Source: Meghimatium bilineatum | Lineage: Eukaryota; Mollusca; Gastropoda; Stylommatophora; Philomycidae | NCBI GenBank assembly: GCA_034231615.1 | Contig: CM067311.1 | Location: forward strand, 26,440,015-26,504,014 | Direction of reading: 5' to 3' | Length of the DNA stretch: 64,000 nt | In this document: positions 11,600-22,195 of the stretch, one piece after another | Layout: each line of letters begins with the position of its first letter | How positions within the stretch are numbered: the first letter of the stretch is position 1 | Translations under genes and position numbers: made by a program | Notes under the pieces: model-generated | What the model was told of the DNA's origin: nothing | Database searches by the model: none | What the model saw: the letters and a program-made list of their open reading frames with translations, nothing else

Positions 11600-12340
11600 A
11601 TTAAAATCAATTTTAATTATGTAAATTACCCATTATGAATATTAATTAGCTTTGGTTGTATTTATAAATTATGGCTGTGTAATCCACAGATTCGTCTAGT
11701 TTTCCAGAACACAAAAATGTATAGTATATAGGATAATTTTTCTCGTAAATAATTGAAATATTTAATAATTACACTAAATTCAATGTTAATTATGCAAATT
11801 AGCCGCCATTTTGAATATTTAATAACCCCAATTTCTTCAGAAAATTAGCACAATGTAATAAACAGATGTGTCTTGTCTGTGCGCACACAAAAATATAGTT
11901 TATGTGGTATTTTATTATATTCAATAGTTATATAATTTATTTCCATTTTAATTATGCTAATAAAGTGCCATTTTGAATATTAATTAGTTCTGCTTGCATC
12001 TAAAAATTACAGAAATGTGATCAACAGATCCATCTTGTCTTTGCAAACACAAAAATATATATATTATGTGGCATTATTTAATTAGTATATAATTCTTTTT
12101 TTATTTTAAATATGCTAATTAGCTGTCATTTTTCAATATTAATTAGTTGTGCGTGCTTCTAAAATATACAGAAATAGGATCAACAGTTGTGTCTTGTCTT
12201 CGCAAAAAAAAAATGTATAGTTTGTGTGTTGTATTATTGAAAATAACAAAGATAATTAAAAAATTATCAGTTTTGCTACATTTTGTGGTCACAAGTTTTA
12301 TTTATATTTTTCTATATATGTCATGTAAATTATTTTGATG
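11600..12340. repeat. Degenerate ~150-165 bp tandem repeat
   Basis: About four or five diverged units share 'aattatgcaaattagc', 'ccattttgaatattaattag', 'gatcaacagatccatcttgt' and 'cacaaaaatata'. AT-rich, no coding signal. The ORF at 12,147 is a by-product. Confidence 0.75.
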
Positions 12341-13214
12341 CTAAATTAATTTTGTAAAAATTCATAACTTTTTACATGGTTGACGTACAGACTTGGTTGA
12401 GGTATCGTTGAATTGCAATTTTGGCACATTCGTCATTCAGGGCTACACTGTGACCTTTGATCTAGTTTCGATGTATTCCCTAACATTTCCCAAGTAAGAT
12501 GAGATATGATCAAAGGTCAAGGTTGGAATAGGGGAAATCAGCATTGGGCAAGCTGGTGTAGTTTTTGGTATGGTTAAAAAAGGGATCTTCTCTTCCCCCC
12601 CCACCCCACACCCTAATTGCAAATAATAAAATTGGTAAATTGTTCTTTTCTACGGTCACTACGCTATAAATAGAACACTGTTTTCATGTTTAAGCAGATG
12701 ACGTCATGGAGTTCCGTGATAAAACCAATCACTGTGATGCGTGCAGTGATGTCACACCCCGCCAAGTGATTGTGTGCCATGGAGCTATAAATCATATCGA
12801 TTCACCCTTACACAAGAATTCTTAGAGAATTAATTATTAATTGTAAACATTTTTCTAACCCTTCTCCGCCTCCTAAAAATATCTATGAACTAATTCCAAT
12901 CCTTTTAACCCCCCTTTACCAAAAGCTATGGTACAAGATTGTCATTCTGCCGGGATCATCATTCTTATCATATTAGGAAATACATAAAAACTAGGTCAAA
13001 TTTCACTGTGACCGTAGAAACGAAAGATGTGCCATAAAGTTATTGCAAAAAAAATAAATCTCACTGTCTGCATTGAGAGTTGCAGCATGTCTTTCATTGT
13101 GGCACATGTGCAATTACTGGCGGGGAAAACAGTTTTATTAGTGCGTGGACATGAGCAGTGGAAAGAAAAAATTACCACTTCAAGGCTACCGAAAACACTA
13201 ATATTCAACCAATC
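12340..13214. other. Intergenic stretch with one CRE/TATA unit
   Basis: No gene recognised. At 12,663-12,775 lies gcTATAAATAg, then about 30 bp on TGACGTCA (a perfect CRE palindrome), then a 'gtgatgtcac' motif. The same series recurs at 13,420-13,520. Two small ORFs on opposite strands at about 13.0-13.2 kb are not supported. Confidence 0.5.
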
Positions 13215-13390
13215 TCAAGTGTCATGCTGAGTGGCATAGGCAATCATGTTTCTCCACAACTCTTTGGTGTTGTTAATAAGTTCAGCTGGTGACTTCTTTT
13301 TGTGCCACAGTGACAACCACAACTGTCAACACATCCAGAAATTTGTCTTCCTGTCTCTTCTCCCGTTGACCTTTCCGGAGGTTACAAAAA
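13215..13390 (-). mobile_element. LINE 3'-end fragment
   Basis: Minus strand reads 'LINNTKELWRNMIAYATQH' near the end, matching the ends at 37,720 (VDRELWRAMITYASRHGT) and 61,800 (RELWRSMIAYTTWHGT). Short decayed remnant. Confidence 0.7.
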
Positions 13391-13419
13391 TAGGTGAAAG
13401 TACAGAATAGCTCTCTGCT

Positions 13420-13740
13420 GTGCTATAAATAGCAAGCTGTTTACATTTTTAACTAGGTGACGTCACGGATTCCTGTGTAACACACATGAAGTTGAAATAG
13501 ATGCCGTGATGTCACATGTCCCGACGCAAACGAGTTTTAGTTATCACTATCGCTGCACATAATAGCACTAAAGAAAATGACATTTTGTTACGTGGTGTGC
13601 TGTCTCTACATGCCGAAAAAATGCACTAACGTTTGTGTTTTAGTGTTTTCTACGTATCGGCATCTATCAATTTCACTGGTGTTACACAGAAATCCATGAG
13701 GTCGAATAGTTAAAGATGTAAACGGTGTGCTATTGCGGTT
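13420..13740. mobile_element. Hairpin (foldback/MITE-like) element with CRE and TATA-like motifs
   Basis: The left arm at about 13,420-13,507 (ctataaatagcaagctgttt, tgacgtcacggattcctgtg, tgaagttgaaatagatgcc) is an imperfect inverted copy of 13,664-13,736 (ggcatctatcaatttcactg, gttacacagaaatccatgag, aaacggtgtgctatt). Arms are about 75-85 bp around a 155-bp centre. No target duplication was identified. Confidence 0.6.
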
Positions 13741-13744
13741 CCAA

Positions 13745-14060
13745 ATCCCCAACCCCTAAACCTAATCATATCCCGTAATCCCTAAACTAATCCCTATTCC
13801 CCAAACCTAATCCATATTCCCCAAACTAATCCCTATTTCCCAAACTTACTCCCTAAACCTACTCCCTATTCCCTAAACCTACTCCCTAAACCTAATCCCT
13901 ATTCCCCAAACCTACTCCCTATTCCCCAAACATACTCCCTATTCCCCAAACTAATCCCTATTCCCCAAACCTACTCCCTATTCCCCAAAACGAATCCCTA
14001 TTCCCTATTCCCCAAACTAATCCCTAATCCCCAAGCCCACTCCCTAATCCTAATCCCTAC
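13745..14060. repeat. C/A-rich minisatellite
   Basis: Units of roughly 20-22 bp on the theme ccctattccccaaacctaat repeat 12-15 times with length variants. The 'cctaat/cctaa' motif resembles telomere sequence but the period and composition do not match (CCCTAA)n. Confidence 0.85.
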
Positions 14061-14329
14061 GGCTAGCCCACAGGTGACGATATACCACGACACTAGAGAT
14101 ACGGTCACAACGTAGCATGAAAAGCAACTTGTGTAACATGAATAATATGACACTCACCTTATTCAGAATTTTCTGCAGGATGCACTTTTTTTTAACTCCG
14201 AAAGGAACTTCATGAATATATCATTCGAACCGACATGCTTCCTTCTTCATATATACTGATAATACTCACATAAATACGATGAAAATTGCCCTGAACATCT
14301 TCTACCCTGAATTCTAAATTCTCTTTTAA

Positions 14330-17300
14330 CTGATACCGGCCGGAGCAACTTATAGAAGTAAGAAACCGTTATGTCTTCCAGCCGATATAACTTATACAAG
14401 TAATGAAATATTTTGTCTTGTTTAGAAATTTAGACTAACCTAAACTAACTAGAACTACTTCCTACCGGAAGTAAACACTTATCTTTATCAAATAAGACGA
14501 GCGTGGCATATTTGTACATCGAAGTTATTTGTTATAAATTAGTTTATTTATCGTGTTTATAATTCTCATAATGGCAAGCAACATAGAAAATGGCCAAGGT
14601 TTGTCATCAGCACGTTCTGTACGTATGAGTGCTGTACAAGCCCGAGAATGGCTAGAAAGTGCAGTTGATTGGGACAATGAAAGTGATAATGATAGTACTT
14701 CTGATGAAGAATTCATAGAAGATGCAAGTTTTGATTTTGATAGATTAGATAACAATTCTGATGAAGTAGATACCGTTTCAGATCCTGCTCAAAAGGGGGC
14801 GTCTCCTCAACCAGGTCCACGTAGTTCCTCTGTGAAAAGAAGAAGAATTGAGGCAGAACCTCCTAAATGTACGTGGAGAGAAGTCAGTGAAGGTTTCACT
14901 AATAATAATTTTAGATTTTTGCCACGGCATACACCCGGTGCCAATGCTATCTTAATGAAAGATCAACACCACTTGACTGCCTGAAGACTCTTCTTACAAA
15001 TGATGTTTTAGAGTTACTCATTAACTCTATAAACTCATTTGCTGAACACAAATGCATGATCAACAATCCATCTAAAAAGAGATCTGTTTTTTCCCAATGG
15101 ACACCAATAACAATGTATGAAATGACCAAATTTCTGTCAGTTCTGATTGGAATGGGCATCAATCGTCGTCCAAGTGTCAGGCACTATTGGTCAACAATTC
15201 CAGTATTTGACACAAAATATTTTCCTTCAATGTTTACTCGTGACAGATTTCTGAGCATCTATCATACAATGTTGCACTGTTCTAAACCTCTTTCAGAAAA
15301 TAAAGCAAAGATAGAGCCTTTTATGAATTTACTATTGTCCAATTTTCAAAAAGCATTTTATCCGTATGAAAATTTGTCACTAGATGAAATGGTTGTTGGT
15401 TTCACCGGCCGGTGGCAATATAAGCAATATAATGGCACCAAACCCCACAAATATCATATAAAAGTATTTGGACTTTGTGATTCCACAACTGGTTATGTGG
15501 TTAATTTGCTACCATATTTTGGTAGTAAAACATCTTACGATCCAGAGGCAGATCTTGATGGAGGAATGGCGGTCAAAGTTTTTCAAACGCTCCTGTCTCC
15601 GCTAGGTACCGGTCACCATATATTTGCTGACCGATACTATACAACCCACAAGCTAATAACTTATTTGCTTTCCAAGAAAACCTATTATACAGGAACCTTA
15701 AACAAAAATAGGAAAAATTTCCCCCTGGAAATAAAAGCATTAAAATTAAATCTTTTGCAAACAAAGAGCTATTTGGACGACAACAACTCGATTCTAGTCA
15801 CAGCATGGAAGGACAAAAAGGCAAAAAATCCTGTTGTTATAATATCTTCTAAGGCTTCAATTGAAAGTATTACTGTTGTTGGAAGAAGAAACACACAGAA
15901 AACAAAGCCAAAAGTTATCCATGACTACAACCAGTCTATGAATGGGTGTGACAGAGTCGACCAAATGTTGACATACTATGGCAATTTCAATCGCAAGACG
16001 TATAAATGGTGGAAAAAAATCTTTCACTGGATGCTTGAGATTTGCCAGGCAAATGCTTTAATTTTATATAGCCTTACAAGGCAAGATAAAACGAAAACCA
16101 ACATGCTTGATTTTAAAATATCCCTTATTGATGACTTGAACAGAGAAGCGGCTATTTTAACACCAGACAATGTACGACTTGGATCCTCTCTTGTTGTACG
16201 TGGAAGACCAAGAATCTCACATCAAGTAGAAAGGCTACAAGGAGCCAACCATATTATTACATATACTGGACATCAAAAATATTGTGTTCAGTGTAAAAAG
16301 TCTAGAAGCCAATTTATTTGTGAAGGTTGCTCTTCAAATCCTGCTCTCTGTCCTAAGTACTGTTTCAAGCTGTATCACAGCATATAATAGAAGCATCATG
16401 TACCTGGGTACTTGTGTGTTTGTAATTATTTTCCTAACACAGTTTTTTTTACTTTTACTAATATAACATTTCTATTTTTGCTATCTGGGATCTTGTATAT
16501 ATTTGCATAAACATTATGGATGTGTAGCATGTGAACACTATTTTAACTATTTATATTTTCTATTCATATTATTTAAACTGGGGGTCACATTGCTAATTTG
16601 TGAATAACTAAAAATCTATAAATCCAGTTAGCATTTATAAGTTATTGTGTTTTCGAAATTGGATTACGTATATGATGAAAGGAAGAGGAAAGTTCTAGGA
16701 CAATTATTGCTGAAGCGGATCCTTGGTAAGTGAAATTTATTTTCTCGCATTTTCATATTTTTATTTTGTGCGTGCGGATATTTCTTTCTTTAAATTTAAC
16801 ATTAACATACATTTGCTATAACAGTCTACATATCTATAAAGTCCTTCCACTTTTCTTTGAATAGACATATAACACATCTTACTTTAATCATGTTTAAATT
16901 TCATAATTTCAGTTTGACTAACCTATATCTGCAATATTATACAATTTCTTAGCCGAAGGCCATGATACGAGTTTGGGAACAATTCACAAACCGATAAACA
17001 AATATCAATTTTGTAAAATGTTATGTATCCAGAAGTGGATTACCAACAAATTATGGTTATTTGGAATGCTCTGTCAAAAGTATTGTGGTCTGTGGTTCCG
17101 CATAGGTGAAATTTTTGTGTCATCTAATTTTACATTTTAATTATATGCATGTCTATATTATTTTATACAACTTTTGCAATACATAGCTTTTTATATACCA
17201 GTCATCAATATCTTATAGTTCATCCAATTCCCTGTAATTTGACATATAATATGATATAGTTCAACAATTTTTAGACAAGGAAAATGTTTTTTGCTGGCGT

Positions 17301-17371
17301 ATATATGTAATATTTTTTGAGCTAAAAAAATTAATGCGTTCAAACTCTAAAATAATTACGTGCTGAATCAG
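14330..17371 (+). mobile_element. piggyBac-family transposon bounded by TTAA
   Basis: TTAA at 14,326-14,329 and at 17,372-17,375 frame the element. The left end reads CTGATACCGGCCGGAGCAAC; the right end on the minus strand reads CTGATTCAGCACGTAATTAT. The terminal inverted repeat is short (CTGATnC). The left end matches a second right terminus better, at 48,823 (CTGATTCCGGCCGGAATATT), so both belong to one family. The transposase gene is on the plus strand and the 3' part (16,390-17,371) is noncoding. Confidence 0.88.
14571..16387 (+). pseudogene. piggyBac transposase with one frameshift
   Basis: DDE transposase of the DDE_Tnp_1_7 (PGBD) family, which cuts and pastes at TTAA. The start chosen is the second Met (MASNIENG) because a run of hydrophobic codons before it is atypical. 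The N-terminus is acidic (DWDNESDNDSTSDEEF) with a KRRR basic patch. The frame then changes by one base between about 14,945 and 14,981: the first frame stops at 14,984, while the second reads LDCLKTLLTNDVLELLI upstream of its first Met at 15,056. Catalytic aspartates are visible in LSLDEMVVGF, IFADRYYTT and MNGCDRVDQM. The C-terminus is a Cys-rich binuclear zinc motif (CVQCKKSRSQFICEGC, then CPKYC). Joined length is about 600 residues, normal for the family. It is inactive as read unless the shift is a sequencing error or removed by splicing. Confidence 0.9.
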
Positions 17372-17375
17372 TTAA

Positions 17376-18200
17376 CACTACCCCATAAACCCTCCATAGT
17401 ATTTGTATTGTCTGCTCCTGTTCGTTTCTTTCCGTCTGCTACTGTATACCACTATGCATGTCCCTTATTAATAGCACTCTACAAGGCAATCCCAAAACAA
17501 AGGTCAGAAAACACATGGAAACTAAAGCAAATGTCACAGTGGAGAACTATAATGTACTTCAGCCCAAAAATATTAAGGTAAATATATAATAACCACTGGA
17601 AAGATCAAGGGGAGAAGAGATAGGGTACGACAAAGAGAAAAATTGCTAGATGGACTAGTATTATAGCACGGTAGCAGTTCATCAACCGAGCTATTGACAA
17701 CACAAGAACCGAGACAGAGCCGTGGTGACAGTAGTGACAGTGACACACATGATCGAGGACATTCGGCATGACACTCTATTGAGTATTGATTGATAGTAAA
17801 TATTGCCTATAAATTACCAGGACAACCAAGTACAATATGAACTCATATATTCTTTTTTGTTTAGTATATAACTGCAAACTCACATAGCTCTCTCTCTCTC
17901 TCTTTCTATCTATATTTCACTTTCAGTTATTGGACTTTTCTTGCTTCTGATTGACATTGATTTTGAATTACAAACTTCTAGTTCTAGCAGTTGTTATTGT
18001 TACCAGTGACTCGTAGAAGATTCAATCATTTTTTAATGTAATGAAGTTAAGTGTGATTTTTACAAATTTAATACTAAATTCATTTTTAAAAATTCATACA
18101 AATAAGTAAAATTGCATAAAATAGTTAGTTTTTACGGATTATACAAAATAAATTGAGATAAATTATATTCTCAAACAATTTAATAATCACATTAAGCTTC
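17376..18200. other. Stretch without a gene; small LINE scrap at 17,590-17,660
   Basis: Only 'gagaagagatagggtacgac', repeated in related form at 19,050, is recognised (LINE tail). A short (tc)n run lies near 17,890. Nothing else seen. Confidence 0.5.
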
Positions 18201-18281
18201 ATGGCAAGCTGGCAATTTCTTGTAAAACAACATCGGAGGCGATATGAGATCTGTGTTGTACTTTCGTTATCAACAGCTAAC

Positions 18282-18403
18282 ATGTCGGTGGATATTAGAC
18301 TTGCCAGTTCTCGTGCTACAGGAGCAGATTTGTATCATGGAGAGAATCCAGGAAATATTGTTACACCTGGAGATATTATCACAGCAAACACTGGATTCAT
18401 GAG
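18282..18403 (+). pseudogene. EXOSC2: First exon of exosome subunit EXOSC2/RRP4, apparently orphaned
   Basis: From ATG at 18,282 the exon encodes MSVDIRLAS, a short variable stretch, then 'VTPGDIITANTGFMR'. This is the N-terminal signature of RRP4/EXOSC2, the S1/KH cap subunit of the RNA exosome, where 'PGD.IT.(D/N)TGFMRGHGTY' is expected. The frame runs upstream to 18,201 without a stop, probably 5'UTR. Right after GFMR the sequence reads ATGAG-ATAATC and gives an in-frame TAA. A normal donor would read GTAATC, so GT appears as AT. No later EXOSC2 exon (GHGTY, S1 or KH parts) was found in the next 45 kb on the plus strand. It could be a duplicated exon, a broken gene, or the start of a gene with a non-canonical intron. 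Confidence 0.72.
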
Positions 18404-18409
18404 ATAATC

Positions 18410-18630
18410 TTTATGTACTGTTACAAGTAGCAAAGTAAAGTAAGAATATCACAATTACCTGTTTTCGATATGTTACAAAACAGTGATCTTCTTTCACTTT
18501 CAGATCAAGACTTATTAAAAGACATATATAGTTTTACTAAGTTTACACACTTTACTAACAAATTTACACTTTACTAACAAATTTATAACGACAAGAGTAG
18601 TAAAGAAATACACAATAGAGGTTAGTAAAG
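18410..18630. other. Short AT-rich stretch, nothing recognised
   Basis: No coding or repeat signal beyond a local duplication of 'ttactaacaaatttacactt'. Confidence 0.4.
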
Positions 18631-19100
18631 CCAAGCCCTAGGGCGCAAATGTAATGGCACCAATCTTCAGAAACAACATTGTAGATTTAAGATTTAAACA
18701 CCAAAATAACATATAACAGAACACTATTCACATCGATTATTATGCCAACGCTGTGCAACCAATGCCAGACATGGACAACGACAGCACAAGACAAACGTAA
18801 ACTTATGACAGTTGAAATGGCATACAGTATGTCATACTTACGCAGAATCCTAGAAATATCGCAGAGAGTGAGAAATGTGGACATTATTATCATTAATTAG
18901 ACAAAGAACTGGCACCATCCCAATCTTAGAATAATTATTAAGAGCCAACCAATCAAATGGTTTGCACACATCAGCAGACTACCACCAGACAGCATACCAC
19001 AGCAAGCTATGCTACACAGATACAGTAAAGGCAGACCACGATGAAAAGATTAAGGGGAGAAGAGACAGGGGACGACAAAGAAAGTTACTAGATGGACTTG
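18630..19100 (+). mobile_element. LINE RT C-terminal fragment
   Basis: Broken frames read 'SIIMPTLCNQCQTW', 'RKLMTVEMAYS', then a Lys-rich end 'GRRDRGRQRKLLDGL'. The same order is seen in the LINE at 51.8-52.9 kb ('FIPTLCYQCQTWSL', 'KIVTCEMKCLRK'). Several stops. Confidence 0.7.
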
Positions 19101-19204
19101 TATTATACTAGATGGACCCAATACAACCAAGTTACTAGATGGACATAATATGAACCTGAATCTTATCAGATTCTTCAGTATACGACTAGCAGTGCGTAAT
19201 ATTT

Positions 19205-19936
19205 TCAACGCATGCTCCAACACAACAGCAAACAATCCATACTTGACGAACCACATCCCTTAATTGTTGACTTTCTTATTGACTTGATCATCTGTTTTTT
19301 CTGATGGTAGGTGATTGGTATATCTGGTTGGTCTTCGGCAGCACCTTCATTAGCCAGTTGGTCTGCTTTTTCATTTCCTGGTATTCCACAGTGAGAGGGT
19401 ATCCACTGCATGGTTACCCTATACTGGTAAGACAATTCGCTAAGTAGTTTTTTCAAGTCTGTTAGTTTTCCAGACTGGAGAGCGTGAAGCACTGACCTTG
19501 CATCTGACAGGAATACCACAGGCTGTAGGCCAGAGTTGGAGTTCAGCAGTTTTTTAGCTGCCACACTAATTGCCTGGATTTCTGCATCATAATTATTGCA
19601 GAATTTTCCTGTCGGTGTTCTGATTGTATCTCTAGGCTTGTGTGGATATTCTATATATACACCTCCATTCCTCACAGCATTCTGTGCTGACCCATCTGTG
19701 TACACTCTGGCCCATATATCTTGTGGATATTCCTCATCCAGGAAACTGAGGGTGACTGTCATTCGCTGCACACTGTTCTGTTCATCCTCGCTTAGTATTC
19801 CTTTCACATGGGTCTGAATGTATATTGGCATTCCATGGCTTTCTAGTTTGTCAATGAAAAATACGGATTTAAATACCTTATTCCTCAAAGGCGTGTACAA
19901 GAAATACTTGGCTAGAGGAATGCACAAAGACTGCAA
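19205..19936 (-). pseudogene. LINE RNase H domain, well preserved fragment
   Basis: An open frame of 243 codons contains a full RNase HI-type domain: ARVYTDGSAQNAVRNG (first Asp), NNYDAEIQAISVAAKK (Glu), PVVFLSDARSVLHALQ (second Asp) and MQWIPSHCGIPGNEKADQLA (His and last Asp). It belongs to a Jockey- or I-type LINE distinct from the 44.9-kb family, whose motif is GHVGVRGNERAD. The RT lies outside the preserved part and the end is truncated. Confidence 0.83.
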
Positions 19937-19989
19937 CTGATAATGTGCCTACTATCTAAATAACCTCAGGTGTGATAGAAAGCTGGAGA

Positions 19990-20480
19990 GATTTAGTTAG
20001 TTATTCCTCTAGGGCCAAAGACGGATGTCATAGATTTCCATGTCTCTCGTTTCATTGCAATTTGCTTTAGATCTTCATTGTTTCTACTAACGATGGTGAA
20101 ACGTTCCCTTGTAATAGTTCTACGTAAAATTTCTTTTGGTCTTCCTCGTTACCTCTTGCCTTTTGGTGACTACATCAAAGCTTGACAGGGGAGTCTTTCA
20201 GTATCCATTCGTAGTGCGTGTCCGATGTAATTCCAGTGACGCTTTCTAATATAGGTGGATACATATTCTTGTTTTGATTCTTGTCTGACAACTGTGTTTG
20301 ATTTGAAGTCTGACCAACGTATGCTCAGTAGCCTTCTAAGACATTTATTTTCAAAGGTGTTTAGTCCTTGCTCTAATTTTGATGTTGCTTTCCAACTTTC
20401 GCATCCATATGTTAATGTTGGAATTATGCAGTTGAAGACTTTGAGTTTTGTGTTATTTCTTAGTGTTTTTTAATGCCAGC
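19990..20480 (-). mobile_element. LINE RT C-terminal fragment (SYGCESW family)
   Basis: Minus-strand frames read 'VFNCIIPTLTYGCESWKA', 'FENKCLRRLLSIRWSDFKSN', 'IRKRHWNYIGHALRMD', 'RGRPKEILRRTI' and 'WKSMTSVFGPRGITN', colinear with the plus-strand copy at 3750-4460. Interrupted by frameshifts. Confidence 0.8.
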
Positions 20481-20658
20481 TATTTGATAGTTTATTGAAT
20501 GAGTTAGCAGCCAATGCAATACGGTGTGATATTTACGGAGAGATTGCAGTCAAGGAAATCACAATCACTAATGTTTGAGTTTGCTTAGATTGTATATGTA
20601 TCAAAACACCTGAAGACTATTGTGTCAAGAAACTGAATATGTTGTCATTCAATTTCAG

Positions 20659-20872
20659 AATTCAACATCAAAGAATGACATAGATTCCCGAAGCAAAAAC
20701 CTTTCTATTGAGCAGGTGAAGGAGAAGGTGTCTGTTGCTGTTACAGAGCTGAAAAATATGGAGGAGTATCACCATGGAGACGGCATGAAGTATCAAAAGG
20801 CTATTGGAGACCTTTACTGGGACTACAGGAGAACAGAGCTAGGTGACTTTCTGGCGGACTTGGGGTATGCAG
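20659..20872 (+). CDS. ARM-TIR-SAM gene, exon 1 found (N-terminal region)
   Basis: Acceptor cattcaatttcAG, donor GCAG|GTGAGA. Phase 0 in, phase 1 out. The 71 residues include SIEQVKEKVSVAVTEL, HHGDGMKYQKAIGDLYWDYR and TELGDFLADLGYA, typical of the start of the ARM region in this family. Upstream exons with the initiator Met were not found. Confidence 0.85.
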
Positions 20873-21224
20873 GTGAGATCTATTATTAGTACAATATGCA
20901 CAAGAGCAATCTTCCTTTATGTCAGTACATATCAATAATAAATAAATGTAAGATTATATTTTAAATGGTTCCTATTACGTTTAAGTTATATCAGCTCCAA
21001 TTAATTGTTTACTAGTGTCATGAGTTATAAGTGTCATTCACTCTTGTCATTAATTTTACTTGTGGAAAAGAAAGGTAATGGTCAGCTGAGCTATGAACCG
21101 ATGTAACAACACTCTTTTCCCATAAGTGCTCAGCTGCCAAATCCCTCTCAGTATATCAGGTTGACCAAAAATTACCTTACTAGCGTCGCCTAATGCACTT
21201 GCTCAAAGACGATTCTCAAATTTC
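20873..21224. other. Intron sequence, nothing recognised
   Basis: AT-rich start of the 5.8-kb intron after exon 1; no repeat or ORF of interest. Confidence 0.4.
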
Positions 21225-21520
21225 CAAGAGCATGAAATGAACAGCCTTGATTGGGAGAGAGCTAGAAAGATCCAATATTGACATAGAAAATCTGAGTGAA
21301 ACTCGCCTTGTTGGTGTTGGTCAGTTTTGTGAAAGAGCTGCTGGTTATACATGCTTTTGGGGCAGAAGAGACATTAAAGAAAGACGTAGTGCGTGAGTAT
21401 GCTTCGCTATTAAAACATCACTTTATGCAAACTAGCAGGCTCACCAAAGGGAATAAATGATCGCCTCATGACGGTAAAAGTCTACCTGCTTTTTGGTAAG
21501 AAATATGCAATAATTCTCCG
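21225..21520 (+). mobile_element. LINE endonuclease fragment
   Basis: Reads 'LERSNIDIENLSETRLVGVG', 'GYTCFWGRRDIKERRSA' and 'FAIKTSL', matching the first part of the endonuclease domain of RTE-like LINEs (LSETRL contains the catalytic Glu). Confidence 0.72.
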
Positions 21521-21539
21521 ACTCCACCACTGTCAGACA

Positions 21540-22195
21540 CCATTCCCTGCATTCTCTATTGAGTGATATTATTACTTTGAAGGCTGTCGGACAATCTAAG
21601 GGCGCCCGACTCTATTCCGCACCAGGTAGCAAATCCTCCAATCTGGACACGCTTTGTATAATATCATCTGCGCGTCCCATCCACGACTTTCCTCTCTTAA
21701 GTTGACTGCCTTTGAGAATTTCAGGTTGTAGATGGTGCTCTTTATCAGCTGTGATTTGTAGGTAGTCCCGCGCTCGGCACATTTGTATTCTCTGCAGTTG
21801 GGGAATCAAGTAAGTATCGCATAGCCCGTGCCGATGTGTCTCTCGTGTACCCCAAAATGATTCGCATTGCCTCATTCTGGATTCTATCCAATCTTTCTGT
21901 TTGAGTCTGAATCATTGTCAGAATCGCAATTGCGTCTCTTCCATCGCCACCACCAATCCCTGATACAGCAGAAATAGCAGCCTCTGCTCACATTGAGCAG
22001 CAGCCATAACTTTCATCGCCGCAAGACCTTTATATGCCTTTACAATGATGTCGACATGATCTTTGAAACTCAGACTTCGGTCCAACATAACCAACACGTA
22101 CTTCATTGTGCTGGTTCTCTCGCAGACATCCCCTTTCAAAGTGACCGATAACGTTGGCATGTTTACTATGTAATTGGGGTGCAAAAGGAACGCAT
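21540..22195 (-). mobile_element. I-group-like LINE, RT C-terminal fragment
   Basis: Minus strand reads 'ERTSTMKYVLVMLDRSLSF', 'KGLAAMKVMAAAQCEQRLLF' and 'RGKSWMGRADDIIQSVSRL', nearly the same as the intact LINE at 44.9-48.5 kb. Contains frameshifts. The matching upstream RT part lies at 23,580-24,080, separated by other repeats. Confidence 0.88.
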
